From the NCBI GenBank assembly GCA_002372855.1, contig DFIZ01000038.1, positions 5,584 through 28,731 of the forward strand: 23,148 bases of DNA, given 5' to 3'. Below, one piece after another: positions 1 to 7,148 of the stretch. This DNA is from Bacteroidales bacterium UBA3684 (lineage in GTDB: Bacteria; Bacteroidota; Bacteroidia; Bacteroidales; P3). The translations under genes were made by a program, and so were the position numbers. How positions within the stretch are numbered: position 1 is the first letter of the stretch; each line of letters starts with the position of its first letter. Below the pieces are notes generated by a model that worked only from the letters and a program-made list of their open reading frames with translations, ran no database searches and was not told the origin of the DNA.

Positions 1-110
1 ATATAAGAAATGCCGAATTATGTACCTCTTCGACCCCTCTCGGGCCCATCTTAACGAGAGACGAAGAAAAATATGTTTTCCAGGGCATGCATATTCGGAA
101 ATTTTTGTAA

Positions 111-295
111 GTCACCGACACCTTCCTCACCGTCAACAGTCTAGATGCCAACACCTACTACTCCTTTGCCGTGCGCGGTGTGTGCGTACGCAGACCGACG
201 CACCCACCGCAGCGGAGTTCACCATGGGTGCCGCCGGCGTCTACCTGATGAAGGTGGGCGACCGCCCGGCCCGACGCATCGTCATCGTGCGCTAG
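111..295 (+). pseudogene. Remnant of a type IX-secreted protein (FN3-like fragment plus C-terminal sorting signal)
   Basis: Two frames each hold part of a secreted-protein tail. From 111, the frame starting GTC ACC GAC reads VNSLDANTYYSFAVRGVC, the shape of the last strands of a fibronectin type III domain, and then runs to a stop near 285. The frame ending at 295 reads GVYLMKVGDRPARRIVIVR, which matches the usual end of a Bacteroidota type IX secretion sorting domain (Gly-Val-Tyr, then a strand, then basic residues and a short hydrophobic end). The first frame has a stop at 108-110. Only about 36 codons separate the FN3-like end from the terminus, too few for a whole sorting domain of about 80 residues, so deletion as well as frameshift is likely. 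No intact gene is visible in 1-394. Confidence 0.5.
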
Positions 296-319
296 ACATC
301 CACAAAAAAACAAGACAAC

Positions 320-367
320 AGAAAGGGTCCCCGTCCAATAGATTGGGGGCCCTTTCTGCCGTTTTTT
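320..367 (+). terminator. Rho-independent terminator after the T9SS remnant
   Basis: Stem AGAAAGGGTCCCC (320-332) pairs with GGGGGCCCTTTCT (345-357), with one T-G wobble, around a 12-nt loop. It is followed by GCCG and then six T (362-367). It closes the remnant gene and insulates the LemA operon. Confidence 0.85.
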
Positions 368-442
368 AAAGTTTCAAGCCCACGGACACAATAAATGAAA
401 GAAAACGGCGTTAACCAAGACATAATAGAAAAACAACAACAA

Positions 443-1042
443 ATGAGCAAGAAAACCATTACTATCATCGGCATCGTTGCCGTCGTGGCCATTGCCTTCA
501 TCTGGGGCATCGGAGTGAACAACAAACTCGTCACCGAGGAGGAGAACGTTTCCAAAGCCTGGAGCCAAGTGGAGAACGTCTACAAACGCCGCATGGACCT
601 CATTCCGCAGCTGGTGAACACCGTGCAGGGCGCCGCCAACTACGAGAAGAGCGTGCTGACCGAGGTCACCAACGCCCGTGCCGGCGTGCAGGAAGCCACC
701 GTCGACCCCTCGACCCTGAGCGAGGAGCAGATCAAAGCCTACCAGCAGGCCCAGGACAAGCTCTCCAAGGCTGTGGCCAACACCATCAAGGTCACCGTGG
801 AGCGCTACCCCGAGCTGACCGCCACCCAAGGCTTCCGCGACCTGCAGACCCAGCTTGAGGGCACCGAGAACCGCATCGCCGTGGAGCGTGGCAAGTTCAA
901 CGAGGCCGTCCAGGCCTACAACACCAAGCTGCGCCGCTTCCCGACGAGCCTCATCGCCGGCATGCTCGGCTTCGAGAAGAAGGGCTACTTCACCGCCCCC
1001 GAGGAGGCCGCAGAGCCCGTCGAAGTGAAGTTCGACTTCTAA
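443..1042 (+). CDS. lemA: LemA family protein
   Basis: Predicted 199-residue membrane-anchored LemA family protein. One N-terminal membrane segment (about residues 7-23, TITIIGIVAVVAIAFIWGIG) is followed by the family signature N-x-L-V-x-x-E-E-x-V-x-x-A-W-x-Q-V-E-N-x-Y-x-R-R and then D-L-I-P-Q-L-V-N. The C-terminal half is helical and ends with the typical YNT...R-F-P...GF stretch. The start at 443 (MSKKTIT) puts the membrane segment where LemA proteins have it. An upstream ATG at 395 would add 16 polar residues and is less likely. The family has no firmly known biochemical role. The gene lies 17 nt before a TPM-domain gene, the classic LemA/YgcG pairing, so the two are probably co-transcribed and work at the same membrane. 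No clear TAnnTTTG box was seen upstream. Confidence 0.93.
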   Translation: MSKKTITIIGIVAVVAIAFIWGIGVNNKLVTEEENVSKAWSQVENVYKRRMDLIPQLVNTVQGAANYEKSVLTEVTNARAGVQEATVDPSTLSEEQIKAYQQAQDKLSKAVANTIKVTVERYPELTATQGFRDLQTQLEGTENRIAVERGKFNEAVQAYNTKLRRFPTSLIAGMLGFEKKGYFTAPEEAAEPVEVKFDF

Positions 1043-1059
1043 ACCAACCTAAAACTTAT

Positions 1060-1911
1060 ATGCAATATAAGACACATAAGTCATATAAGTCATATAGGCC
1101 CTATAAGTCATATTGGGCTTATAGGGCTGTCTTGCTGGCTTTGCTGCTGGTGCTGCCCCTGATGGCAAGTGCCCAATGGCTGCCCGAGAAGACCCACCGG
1201 CTGGTGAACGACTACTCGCACATCCTCAGCGACGACCAGCGCGAACAACTGGAGCGTCACCTGGTGGCCTTCAACGACTCCACGTCGAACCAGATACTCG
1301 TCGTCATCACCCCCACCCTTGGCGGAGACGACGAGAACGCCGTGGTCCAACGCATCGGCCAGACCTGGGGCGTGGGCCAAAAGGCCTTCGACAACGGCCT
1401 GGTCATCCTCATCAAAAGCAAGACCGAGGAGGAGAACTGGGGCGCTGTGGCCATCGCCACAGGCTACGGCCTTGAGGGCGCGCTGCCCGACGTGGCCTGC
1501 AAACACATCATCGACGACGAAATGATTCCCGCCCTCAGCGAAGGCGACTACTACGGCGCCATCGTGGAAGCCCTCGAGGTCATCGAGCCCATCGTGCGAG
1601 GCGAATACAGCTACGCCGAATACCGTGCCGCCGGCAAGCGACGCTCGGCCATCGGCGCGCTCATTCTCTTCGGCATCATCGGCATCGGCATCTTCCTCCT
1701 GCTGCGCTACGCCAAGAAGCACCCCGACGAGTTCAACAACCGCGGCGGCGGCTCCGGCGGCAGCAACGGCGGCATATTCTTCGGCGGCTTCCCCATAGGC
1801 TTCGGAGGAGGCCATGGCGGCGGTGGCTTCGGCGGAGGATTCGGAGGCGGCGGCTTCGGCGGTTTCGGCGGAGGTGGTTTTGGCGGAGGAGGAGCATCCG
1901 GACGCTTCTGA
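1060..1911 (+). CDS. TPM-domain (YgcG-like) membrane protein with Gly-rich tail
   Basis: Predicted 283-residue exported membrane protein. A signal peptide hydrophobic core (about residues 22-37, VLLALLLVLPLMASA, cleavage near AQW) leads to a TPM domain (about 40-185: VNDYSHILSDDQREQLERHL, then LVVITP, then DNGLVILI and WGAVAIATGYGLEGALPD). A membrane helix follows (about 196-216), then a cytoplasmic tail of Gly-Gly-Phe repeats (about 228-283). This is the standard partner of LemA. The function is unknown; some TPM proteins have phosphatase-like or membrane-repair roles. The first 20 residues are odd: they are translated from an AT-rich short-unit DNA repeat (1068-1128) and supply the Tyr/Lys-rich n-region of the signal peptide. 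No later Met could serve as start without removing the signal peptide. Confidence 0.9.
   Translation: MQYKTHKSYKSYRPYKSYWAYRAVLLALLLVLPLMASAQWLPEKTHRLVNDYSHILSDDQREQLERHLVAFNDSTSNQILVVITPTLGGDDENAVVQRIGQTWGVGQKAFDNGLVILIKSKTEEENWGAVAIATGYGLEGALPDVACKHIIDDEMIPALSEGDYYGAIVEALEVIEPIVRGEYSYAEYRAAGKRRSAIGALILFGIIGIGIFLLLRYAKKHPDEFNNRGGGSGGSNGGIFFGGFPIGFGGGHGGGGFGGGFGGGGFGGFGGGGFGGGGASGRF
1068..1128 (+). repeat. Short-unit TATAAG repeat with inverted arms, inside a coding region
   Basis: Units related to CATATAAGT recur through 1068-1110. The right half forms a perfect 10-bp inverted repeat: GCCCTATAAG at 1098-1107 and CTTATAGGGC at 1118-1127. It is translated as alternating Tyr/Lys/Arg at the start of the TPM-domain protein. 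A direct-repeat relative lies at 19661-19719. Confidence 0.75.
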
Positions 1912-1921
1912 ATAAAAAAAA

Positions 1922-1953
1922 TTTGGCCAGTTTAAAAATTGTTAGTATCTTTG
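1922..1953 (+). promoter_or_regulatory. Bacteroidetes-type promoter for the 45-residue protein
   Basis: A -33-like TTTG (1922-1925) lies 20 nt before a perfect -7 box TATCTTTG (1946-1953). Transcription would start near 1960 and give a leader of about 70 nt before the ATG at 2029. A 35-bp stretch from here closely resembles the one at 10604-10638. Confidence 0.75.
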
Positions 1954-2028
1954 CAGCACGTTTGTTTCGAGGGTTATCCCGATTACAAACTGACAATCAA
2001 GTATATAAACAATAAAAAATTATACACC

Positions 2029-2166
2029 ATGGGTATCAATGCTAACAAAAAAGTGAAGAGAAGAAAAGTCCGCATCAACGGCAACAAGAACTCCACCAAC
2101 AACTGGGGTATCACCGCCGCTGGCTGGAATGCTGTGCACAAAGCCATCATCAACGCCGAGGACTAA
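2029..2166 (+). CDS. Small basic protein, 45 residues, function unknown
   Basis: The ORF begins MGINANKKVKRRKVRINGNK and ends AVHKAIINAED. The first half is strongly basic (KKVKRRKVR), the middle is rich in Asn, and two Trp (residues 26 and 33) lie near an Ala-rich probable helix at the end. The ATG at 2029 is chosen because a perfect -7 box at 1946-1953 puts the transcript start near 1960, after an upstream in-frame ATG at 1939. The basic stretch could bind nucleic acid or the ribosome, but this is inference. I do not recognise it as a ribosomal protein. A strong promoter upstream and a terminator-like hairpin downstream make it a single-gene transcript and support it as a real gene. Confidence 0.65.
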   Translation: MGINANKKVKRRKVRINGNKNSTNNWGITAAGWNAVHKAIINAED

Positions 2167-2170
2167 AACT

Positions 2171-2292
2171 CTATTAAGAGTTAAGAATTAAGAGTTAAGA
2201 GTTATGGGGAATCAACCCGACTCTTAACTCTTGATTTTTTTTATACACCACAGGACTCTCAACTCATAACTCTTAACTTATAACTCTTAACT
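2171..2292. repeat. AGAGTTA/TAACTCT inverted short-unit array
   Basis: The left half carries direct copies of AGAGTTAAGA-like units (2171-2203) and the right half carries the reverse complement, TAACTCT-like units (2220-2292), around a unique centre. It fills the gap between the 45-residue gene and the Nudix pseudogene. Its two-arm architecture matches the arrays at 13018-13167 and 22752-22840. Confidence 0.75.
2190..2242 (+). terminator. Terminator-like hairpin built from the repeat arms
   Basis: AAGAGTTAAGAGT (2190-2202) is perfectly complementary to ACTCTTAACTCTT (2220-2232); the loop carries an extra GGG/CCC pairing. Eight T follow at 2235-2242. The repeat array therefore doubles as the likely terminator of the 45-residue gene. 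Confidence 0.7.
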
Positions 2293-2295
2293 GCC

Positions 2296-2793
2296 ATGAA
2301 ACAGACCACACTCTGCTACATAGACGACGGCGAGCGCTACCTGATGCTGCACCGCGTGAAGAAAAAGAACGACGCCAGCCACGGCAAGTGGATCGGCGTG
2401 GGCGGCAAATGCGAGGCCGACGAGGCCCCCGACGAATGCATGCTGCGCGAAGTGCACGAGGAAACAGGCCTCACCGTCACCCGCTGGCGCTACCGCGGCA
2501 TCGTCACCTTCATCTCCGACACCTGGGACAACTAATACATGCACCTCTTCACCGCCACCGAATGGCAGGGCGAGCCCGACATGGGCATCGACGACGAAGG
2601 CACGCTGGCATGGATAGCCAAATCCGAACTGCCCATAGCCGACGGCGTCGGCAACCCCACAATAAACCTCTGGGAAGGCGACAAGATATTCCTCCGCCTG
2701 CTGCTCGACGAGGGCACACCGTTCTTCTCTCTCAAGCTCGTCTACGAGAACGACGAGATGACCAGCGCCACCCTCGACGGAAAGACATTATAA
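2296..2793 (+). pseudogene. Nudix hydrolase (MutT-like), interrupted by an in-frame TAA
   Basis: The frame encodes a MutT-like Nudix protein of about 165 residues: MKQTTLCYIDDGERYLMLHR, then a perfect Nudix box G-x5-E-x7-REV-H-EETGL (about residues 36-58), then a strand ending SDTWDN. A TAA follows at 2536-2538. The same frame continues without shift as YMHLFTATEWQGEP...IAKSELP...INLWEGDKIFLRLLL, the expected second half. In relatives the residue before YM-LFTA is often acidic, so a single GAA to TAA change would explain the stop. Family members typically hydrolyse oxidised or other nucleoside triphosphates. The short product keeps the catalytic box but lacks the rest of the fold, so it is probably inactive. 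A sequencing error or stop readthrough cannot be excluded. Confidence 0.85.
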
Positions 2794-2857
2794 TCAAGAT
2801 AATATTTTAAACATACACTTATTTTGCTGGCATCGGCAATGTATTTTCTGCCCCTGG

Positions 2858-4642
2858 TCAATAGCCAACAATAGTGAAGCGGTTCCAGACGGGGTCGCTG
2901 CGATAGGCGTTGACGGAGGCCTTGGGGACGCGGAGGCGCACACCGTCGGGCATGCCGTCGAAGGAGGTTACCACCACCTGGGGCGGTAGGGAGGCTTGGA
3001 CGGTGACTTCCTCGAGCTCATAGCAGTCGGCGAAGGCATAGGTGCCCACGAAGCTGACAGCAGATCCGAGTGCGATGCGGCGCACATGGTTGTTGTAGGC
3101 GAAGGCATAGGTGCCGACGACCTGCAGGGAGTCGGGGAGCACGATCTCGCGCAGGTCGCACTCGTAGAAGGCAGCGTGCTCGATGACACGCAGCGTCGAG
3201 GGCCAGCGGACATCGGTTAGGCAACTGTCCATAGCGAAGGCGTCGCGGCCGATGGTGACGACGCCGTCGGCGAAGTATACCGACTCCAGCACACGGATGT
3301 TGTTGAACGTCCACGAAGGTGCCACCGTGACGCCGGGGCCGATCTCGACCTTTCGCATGGAGAGGCAGCGATAGAAGCATTGATTAGCCTCATTTGAGAC
3401 GTTGCAGCTGTCGGCCAGCCAACGTACGGCGGGGATGCCGCTGCAGTCGGTGAAGGCGTCGCCGCCAATCAAACGCAGCGAACTTGGGATGACGAGTGTG
3501 TCTTTCATGGCCGGGCAGCCGGCGAAGGCGCCGGTGCCGATGCGCAGCAGTCCTTCGGGAAGGGTCACGCCGGTGATGAAGCTCTGGTTATGGAAAGCGT
3601 GCTCGCCGATTGCGACGAGGTCGTAATCCACCCCCAGATGGCGTATGGTGGGAGGAATGTCGAGGTGGCCCTGCAGCCTCTCGAGGTCGGCCGGCCACTC
3701 CTGACCATCGGCACCGGTATATACCAGGGCTGCCTGACGCTGCGGCACATGCTGCAGCACACGGTAGTAGACCGTCTGGCCGGAGGGCAGGACGAAGCTG
3801 TGGACGATGGGGAGCGGGAAGAGTACGGGGAAGACCGCTGCTGCCAGCAGCAGGAGCACCAGTAGCGAGATCCACCATCGCGGATGCATCAGGCGGCGCA
3901 ACGCGGCCACCGACTGGGGCCGCTTTTGCGGGTCCTCGCGCATGGCGCAACGTGCCGCATGGCGGTAGCGGCGGCCGAAGAGGGAGAGAAGGATGCATCC
4001 CAGGGCGTAAATGTCGGCGCGGTGGTCGGCGGTGGCCCCGGCTTTCTGTTCGGGAGCGGCGAAGCCGTCGCTGCCGGCGCTGTGCTTGAAGGCGGCGTAC
4101 TGTGGGCCGTCGCTGAGGCCGAAATCGATGAGCTTGAGGCGGCCGTCGTGGGCGATGATGATATTCGAAGGCTTGATGTCGTGGTGGTAGATGCCGTGGT
4201 GGTGGAGATAATCGACGGCATCGAGCAACTGGGAGAACATCGCGCGGGCGTCGGCGGCAGACTTCCCCTGCCTCCATTGGTCGAGGGTTTGACCCTCCAC
4301 CCATTCCATCACGATGCATCGGCCCACCACGTTGTCGTCCTCGAGGCTTTCCACGCGGACGATAGCGGGATGGTCGAGAGAGACCCCCACGCTGTATTCC
4401 TTGTAGAGCCACTCGTCGTAGAGGGGGTTGCCGCGCAGCTCGTCGCGGATACCCTTGAGCACATACCAACGGCCGTAGCGGCGGGCGCGGAAGAGCACGT
4501 GCGTGGAGCCACGGGCGATCTCCTCATAGTTGGAGAAGAAAGGCTCGGTGATGCCGCTGCCGCCAGAGACGAGACCCGACGGGCCATCGACGAGTGACGA
4601 GGGGTGATTGGCAGAATTGGCAGTATTTGAGTTGATATTCAT
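2858..4642 (-). CDS. Ser/Thr protein kinase fused to a BspA-like leucine-rich repeat domain
   Basis: Predicted 594-residue protein. An N-terminal kinase domain (about residues 35-255) has the ATP lysine in VLKGI (K63), a Glu in LYKEYSV (E82), a catalytic loop HHDIKPSN (D155, K157, N160; His instead of Arg in HRD), a DFG (D173), an APE (196-198) and DIYALGC. The glycine loop is degenerate (ARGSTHVLFRAR). A membrane helix follows (about 256-278). The outer part (about 330-580) holds BspA-type repeats such as IGEHAFHNQSFITGVTLPEGLLRIGTGAFAGC, ending with a VPKASVNAYRSDPVWNRF motif. The layout suggests a sensor kinase with an external LRR. The start at 4642 (MNINSN) is preferred over 4678 because the -7 box at 4691-4698 puts the transcript start near 4685. 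Confidence 0.85.
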   Translation of the reverse strand: MNINSNTANSANHPSSLVDGPSGLVSGGSGITEPFFSNYEEIARGSTHVLFRARRYGRWYVLKGIRDELRGNPLYDEWLYKEYSVGVSLDHPAIVRVESLEDDNVVGRCIVMEWVEGQTLDQWRQGKSAADARAMFSQLLDAVDYLHHHGIYHHDIKPSNIIIAHDGRLKLIDFGLSDGPQYAAFKHSAGSDGFAAPEQKAGATADHRADIYALGCILLSLFGRRYRHAARCAMREDPQKRPQSVAALRRLMHPRWWISLLVLLLLAAAVFPVLFPLPIVHSFVLPSGQTVYYRVLQHVPQRQAALVYTGADGQEWPADLERLQGHLDIPPTIRHLGVDYDLVAIGEHAFHNQSFITGVTLPEGLLRIGTGAFAGCPAMKDTLVIPSSLRLIGGDAFTDCSGIPAVRWLADSCNVSNEANQCFYRCLSMRKVEIGPGVTVAPSWTFNNIRVLESVYFADGVVTIGRDAFAMDSCLTDVRWPSTLRVIEHAAFYECDLREIVLPDSLQVVGTYAFAYNNHVRRIALGSAVSFVGTYAFADCYELEEVTVQASLPPQVVVTSFDGMPDGVRLRVPKASVNAYRSDPVWNRFTIVGY

Positions 4643-4690
4643 TGCGCTACACTTCGGACAAGGGCATTGTGAGGTCACTTATTGAGGATG

Positions 4691-4698
4691 CAAAGATA
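4691..4698 (-). promoter_or_regulatory. -7 box of the kinase-LRR gene
   Basis: The minus strand reads TATCTTTG, a perfect TAnnTTTG box. It gives a leader of about 40 nt to the ATG at 4642. It lies back to back with the plus-strand promoter at 4749-4779. Confidence 0.75.
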
Positions 4699-4732
4699 CG
4701 AAAAAAAGCAAGAGCAAGGAAAAAAAACAATG

Positions 4733-4779
4733 CGGACCAAAACGGATATTGTGCGATTGAAGAAAAAAGTGTAATTTTG
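4733..4779 (+). promoter_or_regulatory. Promoter of the regulator-like gene, with a shared 15-bp upstream element
   Basis: CGGACCAAAACGGAT (4733-4747) is followed one base later by TTG (4749-4751), a 20-nt spacer and a perfect -7 box TAATTTTG (4772-4779). The 15-mer recurs exactly at 5489-5503 before the radical SAM gene. The ATG at 4791 is only 12 nt past the -7 box, so the leader is only a few bases. Confidence 0.7.
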
Positions 4780-4790
4780 CAGCCGAAAAT

Positions 4791-5372
4791 ATGGACAACA
4801 ACGACACCCATCTGGAGACCCTGCGCCGCCTTGTCTGCGAGGCGGCGGGTTGCGAGGCGCGCACGCCTGGCGACTTCTACACCCTGACGGCATTTGTAGA
4901 AGGGCGCACGCGCGAGCCGATTGGGCTCACTACGGTGAAGCGCTTTTGGCAGTATGGCGGCATGAGCTCTGTCCCGCGCCGGGGGACGCTGAACCTGCTG
5001 GCGCGTTCGATAGGCTACCGCAACTACGACGATTTCTGCGAGCACCACGGCGACGACACGCCCTCGAGCGACCCCGTTCTCGGGCAGGGCGTCAAGGTAG
5101 CCGACCTGCTGCCGGGCGAGTACCTGCAGCTGCGCTGGAACCCCGGGCGCGAGGTGGTGGTGGAATATCTGGGCAACAGCACCTTCAGGGTCGTTATGAG
5201 TGAGGGCAGCAAGCTGAGGGCCGACGACACTTTCCAGGCGGCATTCTTCGCCCTGGGGCACCCTGCGATGCTGGCCAACGTGATCCATGGAGATTCCAGC
5301 TGGCCGCTGTACGAGATAGGGCAGCTGGGAGGGCTTACCTTGGTGCGCCAGCTACCGGCCAAAGAGGAATAG
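4791..5372 (+). CDS. Regulator-like protein of a common Bacteroidales family, function unknown
   Basis: Predicted 193-residue soluble protein. The N-terminal part (about residues 5-85) is helical and contains GLTTVKRFWQYGGMSSVPRR followed by TLNLLARSIGYRNYDDFCEHH. This resembles the short N-terminal domain common in Bacteroidales proteins of the type 'S-x-x-T-L-K-R-L-W-G-Y ... P-R-x-S-T-L-D-x-L-A-R-x-L-G-Y', which looks like a helix-turn-helix. The C-terminal part (about 100-190: VADLLPGEYLQLRWNPGREV, then STFRVVMSEGSKLRADDTFQ) is mainly beta and may sense a ligand. DNA binding is inferred, not shown. It stands just upstream of the radical SAM gene, and both promoters carry the same 15-bp element, so it is a candidate regulator of that locus and of itself. 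A terminator at 5431-5459 separates the two transcripts. Confidence 0.7.
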   Translation: MDNNDTHLETLRRLVCEAAGCEARTPGDFYTLTAFVEGRTREPIGLTTVKRFWQYGGMSSVPRRGTLNLLARSIGYRNYDDFCEHHGDDTPSSDPVLGQGVKVADLLPGEYLQLRWNPGREVVVEYLGNSTFRVVMSEGSKLRADDTFQAAFFALGHPAMLANVIHGDSSWPLYEIGQLGGLTLVRQLPAKEE

Positions 5373-5430
5373 GCTCAGCGGCCGGCAGGGAAAAAAAGAA
5401 ACGGCGACAGCAATTTTGACATCATACGAC

Positions 5431-5459
5431 AGGGTTCCCGCTAGGGGAACCCTATTTTT
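5431..5459 (+). terminator. Rho-independent terminator
   Basis: AGGGTTCCC (5431-5439) pairs perfectly with GGGAACCCT (5445-5453), with a 5-nt loop, and is followed by A and five T (5455-5459). It ends the regulator-like gene 59 nt after its stop. Confidence 0.9.
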
Positions 5460-5488
5460 GTGCCATTGAAATTGAGCAGGTTACAAAA

Positions 5489-5534
5489 CGGACCAAAACG
5501 GATTTGGATTACTGCACTATACTTCCGAACTTTG
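5489..5534 (+). promoter_or_regulatory. Promoter of the radical SAM/peptide locus, with the shared 15-bp element
   Basis: CGGACCAAAACGGAT (5489-5503) abuts TTG (5504-5506). A 20-nt spacer leads to GAACTTTG (5527-5534), a -7 box with one mismatch. The element looks like a 10-bp tandem: AAAACGGA at 5485-5492 and again at 5495-5502. A strong Shine-Dalgarno GGGAGG (5551-5556), unusual for this phylum, sits 8 nt before the ATG at 5565. Confidence 0.65.
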
Positions 5535-5564
5535 CATTGTAATTTATAAAGGGAGGAAAACCAA

Positions 5565-7130
5565 ATGAGCAACAAGATATTATTCCGTCCGCCATGGACC
5601 TGCGGCAAATACAATGCCGAGAAGCATGTGGCTATTATGTTCAACCTACTGTCGAGGATGAACTACTTTTATGAATCCGACAGTGCTGATGTTGTGGGGG
5701 CTATTTTGCAGGCTGGTAAGTATGGTGCAATATATATCGAAGAAGTCTCTCGCTTGTTAGACATTGCTCCTAAATCACTGTCGTGTTTCTTCACTGAATT
5801 ATGCAACGAGGGATTATTATCATCCGAACAACTAACAGAAGAAGCGATACACCGCTACCGGGAGTCTGTCAAGAACAATACTGGCACTACTCGTTCAGAA
5901 GAAGCCGTGTCCCGACATTTTGAGGACATCGAGAAGGATACTCCTTATATGGCATATGCCAAAACCACAAAAGACCGTATGCATATTTTTGATGCAATGT
6001 TTGAACTTACATATCGTTGCAGCGAAAAATGTATACATTGTTATAACCCGGGAGCAACACGAAATGACAGTGAACGCAATGGAAGGGCCGATACGGTTGA
6101 GTTATCTCTAAATGATTACAAGCGTATTATTGACAATCTATGCGAGGCTGGGTTGACAACGGCGGTTTTAACAGGGGGAGATCCCTTCTCTAATCCCAAT
6201 GTGTGGAATATTATTGAGTATCTGTACCAAAAAGATATAGCAATAAGTATATATACCAACGGTTTGTCATTGAAGGGTCAAGAGAAAAAGTTGGCAGGCT
6301 ATTTCCCGCAATGTGTACAATTCTCACTGTATAGTGGTGATGCCACAGTTCATGACAGTATTACTAGGACAAAAGGATCGTTTGAAAAAACAATTGCAGT
6401 GATGGAAGAACTGCACAAATTCGCCATACCAATAGATATTGCATGCCCAATAATCCAACCCAACCTCAAGTCTTATTTTCTCGTTAAACCATATATGGAG
6501 AAGTATGGTTCAAATTGTTACTTTGACCTAATGATAACGGATTCCATAGATGGGGATAAATGTGCATCACAGCATCTTAGGCTTACGCCAGAACAAATGG
6601 AGGTGGTCCTGTTGGACCAAGATGTAATCCAGCACGTTCCAATCAATGTTAGTACTATTGACGAAGATGCACCAATAGGGAATCCCGAGCCACACGCACC
6701 TTGCGGCGCAATGCTTTACTCATATAATATTAACCCCAACGGCAACCTTACACCTTGCAGCGCATTTCCTTTGGTGCTGGGCAACCTTAAAGAAAAGAGC
6801 ATACAGGAAATTGTAAATGGTAACAAACTAATTGGTGAATGGAGTTCTACAAGAGAGTCGGACTATGAAGAATGCTTTACACATGATTATTGCGACTATT
6901 GCTACTTTTGTCCGGGGAATAACTACAATGACCGAGGAAGTCGCTTTAAAGCAGGTGAGAACAACTGCTATTTGGCAAAAATAAGATATGCCACAATTCA
7001 GAAACTCAAGAATGGAATTGATATTCTAAATGGGAAAAAACTCACCGAAAGGATATCGGAGCTTGATGTTGAGATACCGCAATTAAACCGCGAATATAAT
7101 AGGGCAAACGGAGTCCCTAAAAACTCCTAA
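5565..7130 (+). CDS. Radical SAM/SPASM peptide maturase
   Basis: Predicted 521-residue radical SAM enzyme. Residues 1-110 form a small N-terminal domain (NAEKHVAIMFNLLSRMNYFY, then SADVVGAILQAG, then EEVSRLLDIAPKSLSCFFTE) that looks like a PqqD/winged-helix-like peptide-recognition module. The radical SAM core starts with C152-x3-C156-x2-C159 for the 4Fe-4S cluster and SAM, followed by TGGDP. A SPASM domain carries C380-x12-G-x4-C398, then C437-x5-C443-x2-C446-x2-C449, and C468, ligands for auxiliary clusters. Such enzymes install thioether or carbon crosslinks in ribosomal peptides. A 40-residue four-Cys peptide gene lies 18 nt downstream, the expected precursor. The gene is AT-rich against GC-rich neighbours, pointing to horizontal transfer. 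No protease or exporter gene lies nearby. Anaerobic sulfatase-type or other SPASM roles are less likely given the neighbour. Confidence 0.85.
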   Translation: MSNKILFRPPWTCGKYNAEKHVAIMFNLLSRMNYFYESDSADVVGAILQAGKYGAIYIEEVSRLLDIAPKSLSCFFTELCNEGLLSSEQLTEEAIHRYRESVKNNTGTTRSEEAVSRHFEDIEKDTPYMAYAKTTKDRMHIFDAMFELTYRCSEKCIHCYNPGATRNDSERNGRADTVELSLNDYKRIIDNLCEAGLTTAVLTGGDPFSNPNVWNIIEYLYQKDIAISIYTNGLSLKGQEKKLAGYFPQCVQFSLYSGDATVHDSITRTKGSFEKTIAVMEELHKFAIPIDIACPIIQPNLKSYFLVKPYMEKYGSNCYFDLMITDSIDGDKCASQHLRLTPEQMEVVLLDQDVIQHVPINVSTIDEDAPIGNPEPHAPCGAMLYSYNINPNGNLTPCSAFPLVLGNLKEKSIQEIVNGNKLIGEWSSTRESDYEECFTHDYCDYCYFCPGNNYNDRGSRFKAGENNCYLAKIRYATIQKLKNGIDILNGKKLTERISELDVEIPQLNREYNRANGVPKNS

Positions 7131-7148
7131 CAACTAAATACTTTTAAT

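Noticed and set aside
2536..2538. Recoded stop (selenocysteine or pyrrolysine) in the Nudix gene
   Set aside because: The codon is TAA, which is not used for either, and no stem-loop is visible just after it.
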